Source of the DNA: Parapristionchus giblindavisi
Taxonomy: Eukaryota; Nematoda; Chromadorea; Rhabditida; Diplogasteridae
NCBI GenBank assembly: GCA_943737045.1
Contig: CALSFV010000332.1
Location: forward strand, 271,722-335,721
Direction: 5' to 3'
DNA: 64,000 nt
Both the position numbers and the translations under genes were made by a program. Position 1 is the first letter of the stretch. Each line of letters starts with the position of its first letter. Below, piece by piece: positions 17,063 to 29,394 of this stretch. Below the pieces are notes generated by a model that was given only the letters and a program-made list of their open reading frames with translations, made no database searches and was not told the origin of the DNA.

Positions 17063-19495
17063 TTAATAGAATTGAAGTGTTGGCGATGATCTGAATGAAG
17101 AAAATGAAGAAGAAGGAGAGGTTACATGGATAAAGCCATGAAAAAGACTATGGGGATTGAGAGGTGTGAGAAGTGAATGAATGAGAAGAGGAGAAAAAGA
17201 GAAAGAAAGAGAATAGAATTGTCATTACTAAATGGAAGTCCTAATTGAGATCTATTAGTAGTGTTTTGTCATCCTTTCCAATGACTTCCAAAAGGTTGAA
17301 GATGAAGAAGAGAAGAGAATAAATGTATGCTTAAGATAAATGAGATGGATGGCAATTGTGGTATGAATTTCATTTTATGAAAAAAAATGAATGAAATCAT
17401 TGGAATGCTTATTGTATAAAGATCTTCCTATTTAAAAAAAAATGAAAGGAATATTGAAAAATATTAAAACAGCTCATTTCTATTTCATCTATTTTGTATT
17501 GAAAAAAAAAGATTTTATTGTCAGTATTTGAATTTCTAGTGAATCTCATACATAAGAGTAAATAAGATTAATCGTTATTCAAAATGATCATTGAATAGAA
17601 TATAAATCATATAACATAATAGAATATTATAATATATCAATTGATCATTATCAATGATGCCCACATGAACTATTTTTCTTTATCTCCTTTTGACCCTCTC
17701 ATCTTCTCCCTCTCCATATCTCTTCCTCTCCCTCTCCATATCTCTCCCTCTCTCTCTTCATATCTCTCCCTCTCCCTCTCCATATCTCTCCCTCTCTCTC
17801 TCTTATCTCATGAACATGACATCTCTTTCTTCTGAATTTATCACCCACACTTGCTACTCGTGAAGAGAAGAGGAGCCCATACATCGTTTGTTCTAACTCT
17901 ATCTTTTACTCTCCCTCTAGACTCCAATCTCTCCCTCTCCCTCTCTCTCTCTCCTTCCCTCTCCCTCTCTCTCTCTCCCTCTCTCTCTTTATCCCCTCCC
18001 TCTCCCTCTACTTGTTGCGAAGAAGAACATAAGAAATGAGTGAAGAAGGAAGAGAAATCACAAAAAGAGAAAAGAAGAAGAAGAAGAAGAAGAGGAGGAT
18101 TATGATCTACCTCTTGAGTGAGTACCATTTATCATAAGTTCTTCAATAATCAAATAATCACTTCGAAAGAGTCAAAAATCATGAATTTAGTTCAATGATA
18201 ATGTTATTAGAATATTATTAGACATGAATTAAATGAGGATATCTTGATGTAAGATACGATAGAAATTTAATGCTTTATTCACCATTTATGAATGAAAGGA
18301 AAATAAAATTTTGAAAAAGAGCTAACAAAGGAGGTCCTACGGACAGTCTTTTTTGTTAACAAATTCAAAAAAAAGGATTTTGTAGCAAGTTTAAACTTTT
18401 GTAGCATAAAGAGTGGCAACTTCTATGTGATCAGAGATATTTCCATCAAATGACAAATACAAAATTGTTCCAACTACTCATTCGGCTTTTTTGCATAGAA
18501 AACCACACGCATTTCAAAATCGATTTTCTCGAACGATCAGGTCGATTAGCAAATTTTGAAAACGTATTCGGATTTACCAAAAAGTGATCTAGTGATGTTG
18601 TTGTCATCTCAAAGGTTAGACAGACATGAGACCATTTGAAAGATAATGGATACCTTTGACCACTACCAATTATATTTGTCATTTCATATTGAATTGTTTA
18701 ATGTTTAGTGAGGAAGAAAAGAAGATGAGAGTTGATTATGAGAGAATGATGAGATCATTGAAGAGAATGAATATATAGATGAATAGAATATGAATTTAGA
18801 ATATTGAAGTAGTGTGAAAGAAGATTTGGAAAGGAGGAAGAGAGGGAGAGAGAGAGAGGGAGAAGGAGAGACCGTAGAGGGAGAGGGAGAGAGAGAGGGA
18901 GAGGGATAAAGTGTGGTACTGACAGGACATGATGAGATTGATACTGAAAAAAGAATAGAAAAGAGAATGAAATGAATGAAATGTATATGATATGGAATAG
19001 ACGAATATGATCTCACCATCTCTCAATACTGTACTATAGAGTGTAATATATCTAATATATGGAGTAGAGAAGGAATTGGAGGCAATGAAGAGAATGAGAA
19101 GAGATCAGAGAGGAGAGAAGAGGAATATTGAATGGATTCATTGAATAATGATTTGAATTGAATGAAATATGAAATGAGAAGAAGAAGAGAAAGAAGAGGA
19201 GAGTATTGTCTAAAGGAAAAGATTAACGATAACCATGTTTGGAGAGTTGTCTAGTGGGAGAGAGGGAGGGATGGGGAGAGAGAGAGAGGGTGAGAGGGAG
19301 AGAGTAGGATAGAGGGAGATAGAGGAAGATTTGTGAGAAGAAAGAAATATAGAAGAGAAGACTGCTAATATATTGCAACATTTCGTGTTGAGAGACAAAA
19401 AGAGAAGAAGAAATGTTTATAATTGAAGAGTGTCTCTATATGGAATATGATAGATCAAATGAAATAATAGTGTATGTACATTCTAAATTAGATAA
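17063..19495. other. Gene-poor intergenic region with low-complexity DNA
   Basis: No supported gene. It contains CT-rich tracts (about 17690-18010) and purine-rich tracts (about 18830-18905 and 19250-19330). The S/L/P-rich or R/E-rich open frames here are translations of simple repeats. The stretch 18300-18690 is more complex but shows no exon or inverted-repeat end that I can pair. Confidence 0.6.
17690..18010. repeat. CT-rich simple-sequence tracts
   Basis: Two blocks of CTCCCTCTC/CCATATCT-type repeats (about 17695-17805 and 17920-18010), purine-rich on the minus strand. Confidence 0.85.
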
Positions 19496-21047
19496 AGGAG
19501 AGGTAGAGGGAGAGGTAGAGGGAGAGGTAGAGGGAGAGGTAGAGGGAGAGGTAGAGGGAGAGGTAGAGGGAGAGGTAGAGGGAGAGGTAGAGGGAGAGGT
19601 AGAGGGAGAGGTAGAGGGAGAGGTAGAGGGAGAGGTAGAGGGAGAGGTAGAGGGAGAGGTAGAGGGAGAGGTAGAGGGAGAGGGAGAGGGAGAGGTAGAG
19701 GGAGAGGGAGAGGGAGAGGGAGAGGGAGAGGGAGAGGGAGAGGGAGAGGGAGAGGGAGAGGGAGAGGGAGAGGGAGAGGGAGAGGGAGAGGGAGAGGGAG
19801 AGGGAGAGGGAGAGGGAGAGGGAGAGGGAGAGGGAGAGGGAGAGGGAGAGGGAGAGGGAGAGGGAGAGGGAGAGGGAGAGGGAGAGGGAGAGGGAGAGGG
19901 AGAGGGAGAGGGAGAGGGAGAGGGAGAGGGAGAGGGAGAGGGAGAGGGAGAGGGAGAGGGAGAGGGAGAGGGAGAGGGAGAGGGAGAGGGAGAGGGAGAG
20001 GGAGAGGGAGAGGGAGAGGGAGAGGGAGAGGGAGAGGGAGAGGGAGAGGGAGAGGGAGAGGGAGAGGGAGAGGGAGAGGGAGAGGGAGAGGGAGAGGGAG
20101 AGGGAGAGGGAGAGGGAGAGGGAGAGGGAGAGGGAGAGGGAGAGGGAGAGGGAGAGGGAGAGGGAGAGGGAGAGGGAGAGGGAGAGGGAGAGGGAGAGGG
20201 AGAGGGAGAGGGAGAGGGAGAGGGAGAGGGAGAGGGAGAGGGAGAGGGAGAGGGAGAGGGAGAGGGAGAGGGAGAGGGAGAGGGAGAGGGAGAGGGAGAG
20301 GGAGAGGGAGAGGGAGAGGGAGAGGGAGAGGGAGAGGGAGAGGGAGAGGGAGAGGGAGAGGGAGAGGGAGAGGGAGAGGGAGAGGGAGAGGGAGAGGGAG
20401 AGGGAGAGGGAGAGGGAGAGGGAGAGGGAGAGGGAGAGGGAGAGGGAGAGGGAGAGGGAGAGGGAGAGGGAGAGGGAGAGGGAGAGGGAGAGGGAGAGGG
20501 AGAGGGAGAGGGAGAGGGAGAGGGAGAGGGAGAGGGAGAGGGAGAGGGAGAGGGAGAGGGAGAGGGAGAGGGAGAGGGAGAGGGAGAGGGAGAGGGAGAG
20601 GGAGAGGGAGAGGGAGAGGGAGAGGGAGAGGGAGAGGGAGAGGGAGAGGGAGAGGGAGAGGGAGAGGGAGAGGGAGAGGGAGAGGGAGAGGGAGAGGGAG
20701 AGGGAGAGGGAGAGGGAGAGGGAGAGGAGGGAGAGGGAGAGGGAGAGGGAGAGGGAGAGGGAGAGGGAGAGGGAGAGGGAGAGGGAGAGGGAGAGGGAGA
20801 GGGAGAGGGAGAGGGAGAGGGAGAGGGAGAGGGAGAGGGAGAGGGAGAGGGAGAGGGAGAGGGAGAGGGAGAGGGAGAGGGAGAGGGAGAGGGAGAGGGA
20901 GAGGGAGAGGGAGAGGGAGAGGGAGAGGGAGAGGGAGAGGGAGAGGGAGAGGGAGAGGGAGAGGGAGAGGGAGAGGGAGAGGGAGAGGGAGAGGGAGAGG
21001 GAGAGGGAGAGGGAGAGGGAGAGGGAGAGGGAGAGGGAGAGGGAGAA
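19496..21047. repeat. 1.55-kb purine satellite: 12-mer grading into pure (GGGAGA)n
   Basis: From about 19496 to 19696 the unit is a 12-mer, GAGGTAGAGGGA, repeated some seventeen times. After a short mixed transition the array becomes an almost perfect hexamer GGGAGA for about 1.35 kb. The only interruption I see is one 3-bp irregularity near 20725 (GAGAGGAGGG). The plus strand is almost entirely purine apart from the T in each 12-mer. Open frames on both strands (Gly-Glu, Leu-Pro and Leu-Ser polymers) are consequences of the period and not genes. Confidence 0.97.
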
Positions 21048-23265
21048 GTTCAGAATAAGGAAAAGAGTATTTTGAGATGATGAAGAATAAGTGCACAAGA
21101 TGGAGAATATATGTGAAAAAGGAGAAGGATAAGGGGGAGGGGTAGAACAGGAGAGGGAGGAGGAGAGGGAGAGAGCAAGAGTAGAGGGAGAGAGGGAGAG
21201 GGAGAGAGGAAGAGGTAGAGAGAAAGAGGGAGAGGTAGAGAGGAAGAGGGAGAGAGGGAGAGGTAGAGAATGAGTGAAATAGACCGTTTACATCATAACT
21301 GCAAGCATAGATTATTTTATTATAAGCTAGCCTTTATATATAGATAAATGAATGATACGAAAGATAAAATAGTTATTTATTTCATTACGAGAGAAATTTG
21401 GATAGTCATCAATTATGATTAAGTGAATAAAGTGATAATATTGAAGTTGTAGATTGATTAGAATAAGATATTTGTATGAAGAAGAAGGTCATAGATAAGA
21501 AGAAATGGAATGGAGACTAATCAAATAGTGATTGGATAGGACATGGGAATTGAATGATAGAGGAGGGGAGGGGAGGGGAGGGGAGGAGAGAGGAGGAGAG
21601 AGGAGGGGTGGAGAGAGGAGGGGAGGAGAGAGGAGGAGAGAGGAGGGATGGAGAGAGAAGAAGTGACGAGGGGAGAAGAGAGGAGGGGAGAAGAGAGGAG
21701 GGGAGAAGAGAGGAGGGGAGAAGAGGGGAGGGGAGAAGAGGGGAGGGGAGAAGAGAGGAGGGGAGAAGAGAGGAGGGGTGGAGAGAGGAGGGGAGGAGAG
21801 AGGAAAGGAAGGGGAAGGGAGAGGAGGGGTGGAGAGAGGAAAGGAAGGGGAAGGGAGAGGAGGGGTGGAGAGAGGAAAGGAAGGGGAAGGGAGAGAAGGG
21901 GTGGAAATGTAGTATTATGAGTAGAGGGAAGATGGATAATAATGGTTGTGACAGTGATTATCATATGCTGATTCAAAGTATCTATTAGATAGACAACATT
22001 TTTCATATATTGGTCTAGACATCAAGATCAATTTTAATGTGAGATATAGTCCAGACGGGTTTGGTCAAATGAGTAAAATGAGATATAATATCTCTTGACA
22101 ATAATATCATGTATAGTGTTCTTTCCTTCCCATTAATAGAATAAATGATTGAATGAAGGAATGAATATAATATGAATAGATAGTAATATGATATATATCG
22201 ATATCATTTCTCAATGAAACGAATAAATATTAATAATATTATATGTATATGATCTAAAGTTAAAGAAGAAGAATGAATGAATAGAATCTTCTTTCTCTTT
22301 CTATCATTATTCTATATTCACTTCTATTGAGAGAATATACTCAAACAATAACCAAATTATGAATAATTAATACTTATATTATATTCTATTGAGAAAAAGA
22401 AGAAAAGAAAGAATCCCTCTTCTACTTTGACTTCTTATTCAAGTCCTTCTTTCTATTAAACGAACTCTCGTAGATGATTTGTTCTTTAAGTGGATAGGAG
22501 AAAGGAAATCAGAAAGGGAGGAGGGGGAGGGGAGAAGGTGGGGAGGGGAGTGAGGGAGGAGGGGAGAAGGTGGGGAGGGGAGGGGAGGGGAGAAGGGAGG
22601 GGAATGGAGGGGGGAGTGAGGGAGGAGTGGGTGGATGTGAATGTTGGAGTGGAATCTAAGGTGAATTGAAGAAGATGAGATGGAAAAACAAAAAGAAGTG
22701 ATTGAATATGGATATGGAGAAGAAGTATGAAGGTAAAGAAAGAAGTTGAAGGAGTGAATGGAGAAGTGTGGGAAGAATAAGAAAGAAAGAAGGAGAGACA
22801 GAGAGAGGATGAAGGGAGAGGGAGGGGAGGGGAGGGGAGAGGGAGGAGAGGGGAGGGGAGAGGGAGGAGAGGGGAGGGGAGAGGGAGGAGAGGGGAAGGG
22901 TAGGGGAGAGGGAGGATAAGTAAAATAAGGAGAGGAACGAAAGAAGGTGAACTCTATACTAATTGAGTAAAGGAATCATGGAAGAAATTCTGTGGAGAGT
23001 ATATAGAGGAATGATTGAAATAAGAGAATGAGGAGGGGGAGGGGAGAAGATAAGGAGATTGGATGAGAGGGTGGATGGGGGAGGAGGATGTGTTCATTTG
23101 TTAGAGCATTTATTTGAATTACGACAATTATTATATAATTAAATCTTGATTGATCTTTCATCCTTTCTTTCAAAGAAATGAATGAATTGATCATTTTTTT
23201 AATATTCTCGAGAATATATGGAGACAGAAAGATGGCAAAACCCATTCTGCATTCCGTGCACTATT
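21048..23265. repeat. Polypurine-rich region with several short tandem arrays
   Basis: GA-rich DNA with no supported gene. Sub-arrays: about 21120-21270 (GGGAGAGGTAGAGA-type); about 21558-21780 (AGGGGAGAAGAG-type); about 21800-21905, three copies of a 36-bp unit containing AGAGGAAAGGAAGGGGAAGG; about 22515-22625 (GGGGAGAAGGTGGGG-type); and about 22815-22895 (AGGGGAGGGGAGAGGGAGG-type). Normal-complexity AT-rich DNA lies between them, around 21300-21540 and 21930-22480. Confidence 0.85.
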
Positions 23266-23337
23266 TCTTTTTAACAGACTCTGCGCATTGCTCGCTAGAA
23301 CCACAAATGAATCATTGTTTCAAGCTCAGACAAAGGC

Positions 23338-23763
23338 TTGTTTTCTGAAAATGAAATTGTAGGTTACGAACCCGCAGCCAAATCTCCATCTTTAAGAAGA
23401 ATGGAATATCTATGGAAAGATATCTCATCATATCCAAGATATAAAACAAAAAATGTGCGAGATATTAATTGGATGCGGAAGTTTCAAAGTGTGAGTTTTA
23501 TGAAGAAAAGGTTAAAAGGGACAAAATAAAAGTGGGAAAGACTTGAAAATAGAATAGATAGATCTATTGAATTGAATGAATTCATGTGGAATCAACTGAA
23601 GAATCGAGAAGAAGAAGAGAAGGAGAAGGAGGAGGAGGAATGGAGAGAAGAAGGTGATGTTAAGCTATCACTTTCTTCTTTACTTTATACTCAACTTCAA
23701 TATATTTTGAAACAATTGATGAGAAAGAATAGATATATGTTCGATGGAGAGATGTACCTATAA
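23338..23763 (+). CDS. Putative small unrecognised gene (two exons visible)
   Basis: Not recognised. The first visible exon carries VGYEPAAKSPSLRRMEYLWK followed by NVRDINWMRKFQ and has ordinary, non-repetitive composition. A donor after FQ and an acceptor at GAATAG (about 23564) restore phase into SIELNEFMWNQLKNREEEE, a short Glu/Lys-rich coiled-coil-like stretch. The end is QYILKQLMRKNRYMFDGEMYL then stop. The true start is not clear: there is no convincing ATG, and a further upstream exon is likely because an acceptor-like TTGTAG sits at 23357-23362. It precedes the CEP104 gene on the same strand. Confidence 0.4.
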
Positions 23764-24068
23764 TGAATGTTATTATTATATAAGATCTAAGGAATAATGA
23801 ATGTAAATTACAATCAGACTAACTGAAAAATAAATTTAAAATAATAAAGTAAAGAAGATGTATATGTCTTCCCTTTCTTCTCATCTACTTCTCTATCTAC
23901 CCTTACAGTGTTGCCGTAGTTGCCAATGACATAGAAACGAAAAAAGAGAAAGGATTCATGGATCCATCTACCTTCTTCTTCTTCTTCTTCTTTCACTACT
24001 ATATTAGTACTTCTTCCTTTTGTCTCATTATTTCTTTTGATTGCTAAATTCTATTCGACGATACTAGG

Positions 24069-24196
24069 TCGAATGAGAACAGATGAATAAATACCGACTG
24101 GATGATTACCATTTGTATATGAGAGACCAGAGCTAATAGACAAAGCATGGAAATGGTTATCATCTAGTCGGTATTTATTCGTCTGTTCTCATTCGA
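24069..24196. repeat. 128-bp palindromic hairpin
   Basis: TCGAATGAGAACAGATGAAT on the left is matched by the reverse complement on the right, extending through AAATACCGACT on both arms. The loop is about 30-40 bp around 24115-24155. It lies about 50 bp upstream of the CEP104 start codon. Confidence 0.8.
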
Positions 24197-24245
24197 TCAA
24201 GTGCCTATTTGTGAACATCACCTTATATAGATTTTCTTCATTACA

Positions 24246-27200
24246 ATGAGTTCATTTAATGATAATCTTGAATATCGTCTTATTCAACTTCCAAATGAGA
24301 AAGATTTCAATAAGATTCCATTAGATCTTCTCATTCAACAATCATGGATATCTGAAAAGTATACTTATATTATTACTATTAAATATTATTCCATTCCTAG
24401 CGAATAGTAAAGATGAGAAGTTAATAATAATATTATAGGAATTGTAAATATCCTCAAGAATTGATAATAGCGTTAAGAAAAGAATCAAATGTAGAGAAAG
24501 TTGAGATTCTATCACATAATTCGTTTATCGGTATCATATTTATTTATTATTCTAATCTTAATCTAATTGAATTCAGCTCATAAAATTGATTTATTTGCTG
24601 GAATCGATTATGGAACAAAGAAGGAACATTGGAAGGAATTGGGGTATTTATCTTACGATCTAATATCATATAGGAATTATTCTTTTCTGAACAATATTTG
24701 AAAAAAGTGTTTTCTGAAAATTACTAATATTTAATATATTTGTGCAAAAGTATTTACCCTCGATGGCTATTCCTTATTTTGCTTCGTTGAACGTTTTCTT
24801 ATGAAAGATGTAACACAGCATAATCGGACAATATTTTTGTGTTGATTCATTTACAGGACAGTAACATTGAAGGAGGTCAAATCATCCGATACTAAACATG
24901 AACTGAAACGAGTTTATTTGGATGAAATATGTAATGCATTCAAGTTGAAACTTCATCAAAATTATGAACATAAAACAGCCAATCCTCATAATCAGGTTTT
25001 TGTATTATACATTGTTCATGTAATCAACTATTTATCTTTAAATAGGTTGGATTAGTTCAAATCCGTTTATTCGGAAGAAATCTAGCAATGGCTCAAGAAT
25101 CAATTGCATTCAAATATGTTGAACAAGGATCGAAGGGAATGTAAGATTATTGATTGATATGAATCATAAGATTTTATTGATTGATTTAGATCCAATAAAG
25201 TTCGAAAAGAAAGAAATGTCGATCGAACTTATACAGAAGAACTGGATGGCATATTAGAATCGATTGAGAAGAGCAAAGAAAGAGGAATTGAAGTGAGTAT
25301 CGTAGTATTGATTATTATTAATGTTCAATACCAATAACAATAACAACAAATAATAATAATAATAACAATAATTCTCATTTTGTTGTGAAGGCTTCAGACT
25401 TCCAATTAGCGAAGGCTGCTCAATTATCAATACGAACACTAACAAAATCAAGAAAAGAAATGGAAGAATTAGAAAATGATCAGACTGAGGTATTTATGCT
25501 ATTTTTTGTGTCTGTTTTATGTATAATTTAATATTGCAAATATTAATTTATTATTATGTGAAAAGATGATTAGAATAAAAACTTTTTTTAAAATTCTAAT
25601 TTGATCTCTATTTTTCTTTTGACATAATGTTTTCTCTATGAGAGAGAGAGTACAGTGGAGAATAGTTTAACTTCCTTCTGAATCTTCATACTTTACCATG
25701 ACTCATAGGTATCTCTTATGGTTACTAGAGAAAACAAAAGAATTCAGACTAAAGGAAGAGATAAATAATAGGAAATTGTGACTGACACTAAAGTTATATA
25801 ATATTATAAAGTGATATATATTATAAGATAATTAAAGGCAGTGAAAAACGATGATTTCGAACGTGCCAATGATATACGTCAAGAGATGAAGACATTTAGA
25901 GCTAATATATTATCATCTATTGATCCGAATCTCATTGAAGATCTTCCACCTGTTTGTTTCCTTATTTATTTATTTTATGAAATAGTGATCGATTCTATAA
26001 CTCGAACAAATATTTGATTCAGAATGATCCTCTACATAATTCCACAACTCGTATTGACAATCTTGGTATTTATCGTCCAAAAGAACTATTTGATAATGAA
26101 ATCAAAGTTTATCCACCACCTCAACCTAAGCTATTCGAACCAATTAGTTTGTTTATCAATATAATCAATCAATAATTCAATGTATTCAGAATTATCTCCA
26201 AGAGATAAATATGAATCTATTGATATGAACTTCTTGATTCCTCCTCGTCCTTCATCAAAGAATAGAAATACATCAGCTGAGAGTATACGATCTGTAATAA
26301 TGAAATAGATGAATGATAAGAATAAATAGTATTATTATAGTCAACTTCAACTCAAACTCTATCTCCATTACCTAGAATAGGAAGATCAGTTGATACAAGA
26401 AGTCCATCTCCTATTATGATACAACCAAAGTATTCATCTACTGTAACAAAGAAACTTCCATCACCTAAGCAACGGTACATATAGATTGGAATGTAGAATA
26501 ATGAATGAATAATAGGGTCGAATCACCTATTATATCACCAGGAGAGAAAACATTAAAGAGTATTCTAAGAAGACCATCTTCAATTGAAAGAACATCTTCA
26601 AAGGATAATTACAGGTGGATAATAGAGATATTGTATGTTATACCGTAATCATTTAGGATATCTCGTCGTACACCATCTCCTACACCAACTGTTAGTTCAT
26701 ATGCTTCATCTACATCTATTCGTCCATCTGATAAACAAAACAATAAAAAGAAACATTTAGCATCAGCTCATAGGTACATATACTGTAGTCTCTGATTGAT
26801 CTTTGATCTTTGAATTATAGATCTCATTCGTTTTCATCATCATCATCATCAAGTTCATCAAATCGACCATCAGGACGTTCCCGTAATCTCTTTTTAGAGA
26901 AGGAGAATATGATAGTACCAGCTGTATTACGAAGGCAAGGAGAATTAGATAGAATGAATAGAGAAAGAGAAGAGAAAGAAAGACATGAAAGAGAAGCTAG
27001 AGATAGAGCTAAGATTAATGAAAGAGTTATTCATTTTAATGATATTGATAGTGAAGGTGATTATTCATGGTAGATCATTATGACTACGGTAGGTCCATTA
27101 ATCAATCGATATATTGCTTCTGTGTTATTGTCCACGCTCACTCTGATAAAGCACTTTATTTATTTTATTAATTCGTTATACAATATAAATGGGATATATT

Positions 27201-29222
27201 GCAGTAGACGAGCCTCGGATTCAGAATTGTCTGTACATAATTCAGAAGAAAGAACTCCATCAAGAAGAATAGAAGATATTTATCATCTTCTTCATCCACA
27301 ACAAAAAATTGCTATGGGAGATGGTGTAAGAGTATTTGGCGAAGATACGGTAGGCGAATTTACCTAAAGTAACGATTATCGATAAAATATAGATGACAAA
27401 TGTGTACGCGAAAGAATGGGAAACTCGACGAGAGGGATTACGGTAGAATAGAATATAGTTCTCGATAATTAATCAATAATTCAGAGTTATTCAATCACAT
27501 TTGAAACGTATAAATGGAGATAAACGATCATCAAATGATGCTATGAGAGCTACTATCAATATTATATCAAAGAGTTTACGAGATAAACTATATAATGTAT
27601 ACTGTAGCAAATGTAATTGATCTTTGATCTTTGATCTCAGGTGTATATTCAATCATTGTCACTACTTGAATATGTAACGATAGAGTTCATTCCTAATAAT
27701 GTATTACATGGACATATGAAGGAATTGGCTGATTCTATTCATGAAACCTTAGTCAATAAAGCAGGAGATACTACTAATGTTTCTATTATTTTATTACCTT
27801 TTAAAAATATTATTCCATTTTGAGGATCGTCGTTGTTCATCAGAAACAATGAAATCAGTGAAGAAGATTATAGATTCTGATAAAAAAGTAGCTAAGATTC
27901 TTATATCGAAGTTCATCACAGCAAAAGAAAGAGAAGGAACAAGAGCAGAAAAGGTTATCATATACTCTATCTCTATTATTGATTAAAATATTCAGGGGAG
28001 AGCAAAGATTATTCATCAAGCAGTCATGGATCATAATGCTCCTAATAATGAATTGTAATCCATTTATTGTTCAACTCTTCATTCATTCATTATCTTTAGA
28101 TCATTAACATCAGTCAATGTGGGAAGATTTGGTGTGGCTTGTATGAAAAGTACAGATAGTGAGGTATGATCTCTATGCATAATATATTCAAAATGTATTT
28201 ATTCAATAAACCATAGGTTCGTTCTCTTGGTCGTGATCTCTTTATGAAAGTATATGGAGATACAAATGAACAGGTCAGACATTACTTATCACTTATTATA
28301 TCTTTTTCATATTTCTAATGATTTACAAAGTATTGATTGATTTAGTCTCGTCTTCGTAAACTTCTTCCTGATCCTTCTTCTCATCAAGCACAATCTTCTA
28401 TATTCAAACAATTATTTGCTGAAATGGAAGGAAGATTAAGGTAGATTATCGATCGATAATTGATCAATCAATAAGTTATTGATCTACAGTACTGCTGCAT
28501 CAATGCCTATTCGTCGAAGAACCAATTCAAAGAGTGCAAAGAGTGTTCGAATCACGGAAGATGCAAAGGACAATGATCCATCTGATATTGATTATGACAA
28601 GTATCTACCGTATATCTATGATTATTGATTTATTTATTAAGAATGTGTATGTTCTGTGGTATAACAGATGATTCATTCACTCCATCTCAATTAGATAGAC
28701 ATTATCTCATTGAATGTCCAATGTTGACTCCTTGTCAACACTGTAATGAGGTATACGGTAGATTATCCAAATAAATTATTGATCGATTAATTGTTTAGGT
28801 GATAGAAGTGTCAGATATGAGGAAACATCTAATGGAAGAATGTAGAGCAAAGGTATTTAGAATGATAAATAGAATAGTGAAGGAATAAAAGTTAAGGGAT
28901 TATATAAGTTATGTCCAACATGTCGTGAACCGATAGAGAGGAAAGATTATCATCGTCATGTCGGAAAGAAGAATTGCCATCGTATTCATTTATTATTTAT
29001 TTAAATATGAATAATAAATATAATGAATTGATTTCAGCCTCTCCTCCCAATTGTATTCGTTGTCTATTGTGTGATGATGAAGTTAGTCCATCTAATGATG
29101 TTGGATGGAGAAAACATTTATTGAATGAATGTACAAAAGGAAGAGGAAGAGGAAAGAAAAGAGGAAAGAAAAATGATAGAACATATGATAATAATCATCT
29201 TCTATTCATACCAAGATCATGA
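24246..29222 (+). CDS. CEP104 homologue (cilium-tip/centrosomal TOG protein)
   Basis: A long multi-exon gene starting MSSFNDNLEYRLIQLPNEKD. The N-terminal region matches the CEP104 jelly-roll fold: KYPQELIIALRK, VEKVEILSHNSFI, KIDLFAGIDYG, then ELKRVYLDEICNAFKLKLHQ and NPHNQVGLVQIRLFG. A Ser/Pro/Arg-rich disordered linker follows (about 26200-26900), with a charged coiled coil (RMNREREEKERHEREARDRA). The TOG region spans about 27230-28440 (NDAMRATINIISKSLRDKLY, GRFGVACMKS, EVRSLGRDLFMKVYGDTNEQ). Near the C-terminus is the zinc-finger array: MCMFCGITDD, CQHCNEVIEVSDMRKHLMEE, CPTCREPIERKDYHRHVGKK and CLLCDDEVSPSND, then a basic tail. CEP104 binds tubulin through its TOG domain and caps ciliary microtubule tips with CP110/NEK1 partners. 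Domain order agrees with the human protein. Confidence 0.9.
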
Positions 29223-29394
29223 TTGTAATACATTGTTCACCAAATATTTCGATAAATATTATTGAATGAAAATGAAGAAAGGACTGTTTGAGAGTGTATT
29301 AATGAATGGCAATAAATTAAATTATTTATACATTCTTATGCATTCAAGTTTTATACAATATAACAATAATACATTGTGAAAGTAGTTCGATAGT

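Noticed and set aside
19413..21098. Long open frames on both strands (over 530 codons) across the purine array
   Set aside because: They translate as Gly-Glu/Val-Glu, Leu-Pro and Leu-Ser polymers, a necessary result of a 6-bp period without stops, and have no splice or family context.
19496..22920. Array resembling CRISPR or other repeat-spacer structure
   Set aside because: Repeats are contiguous simple-sequence units with no unique spacers, and the DNA is eukaryotic.
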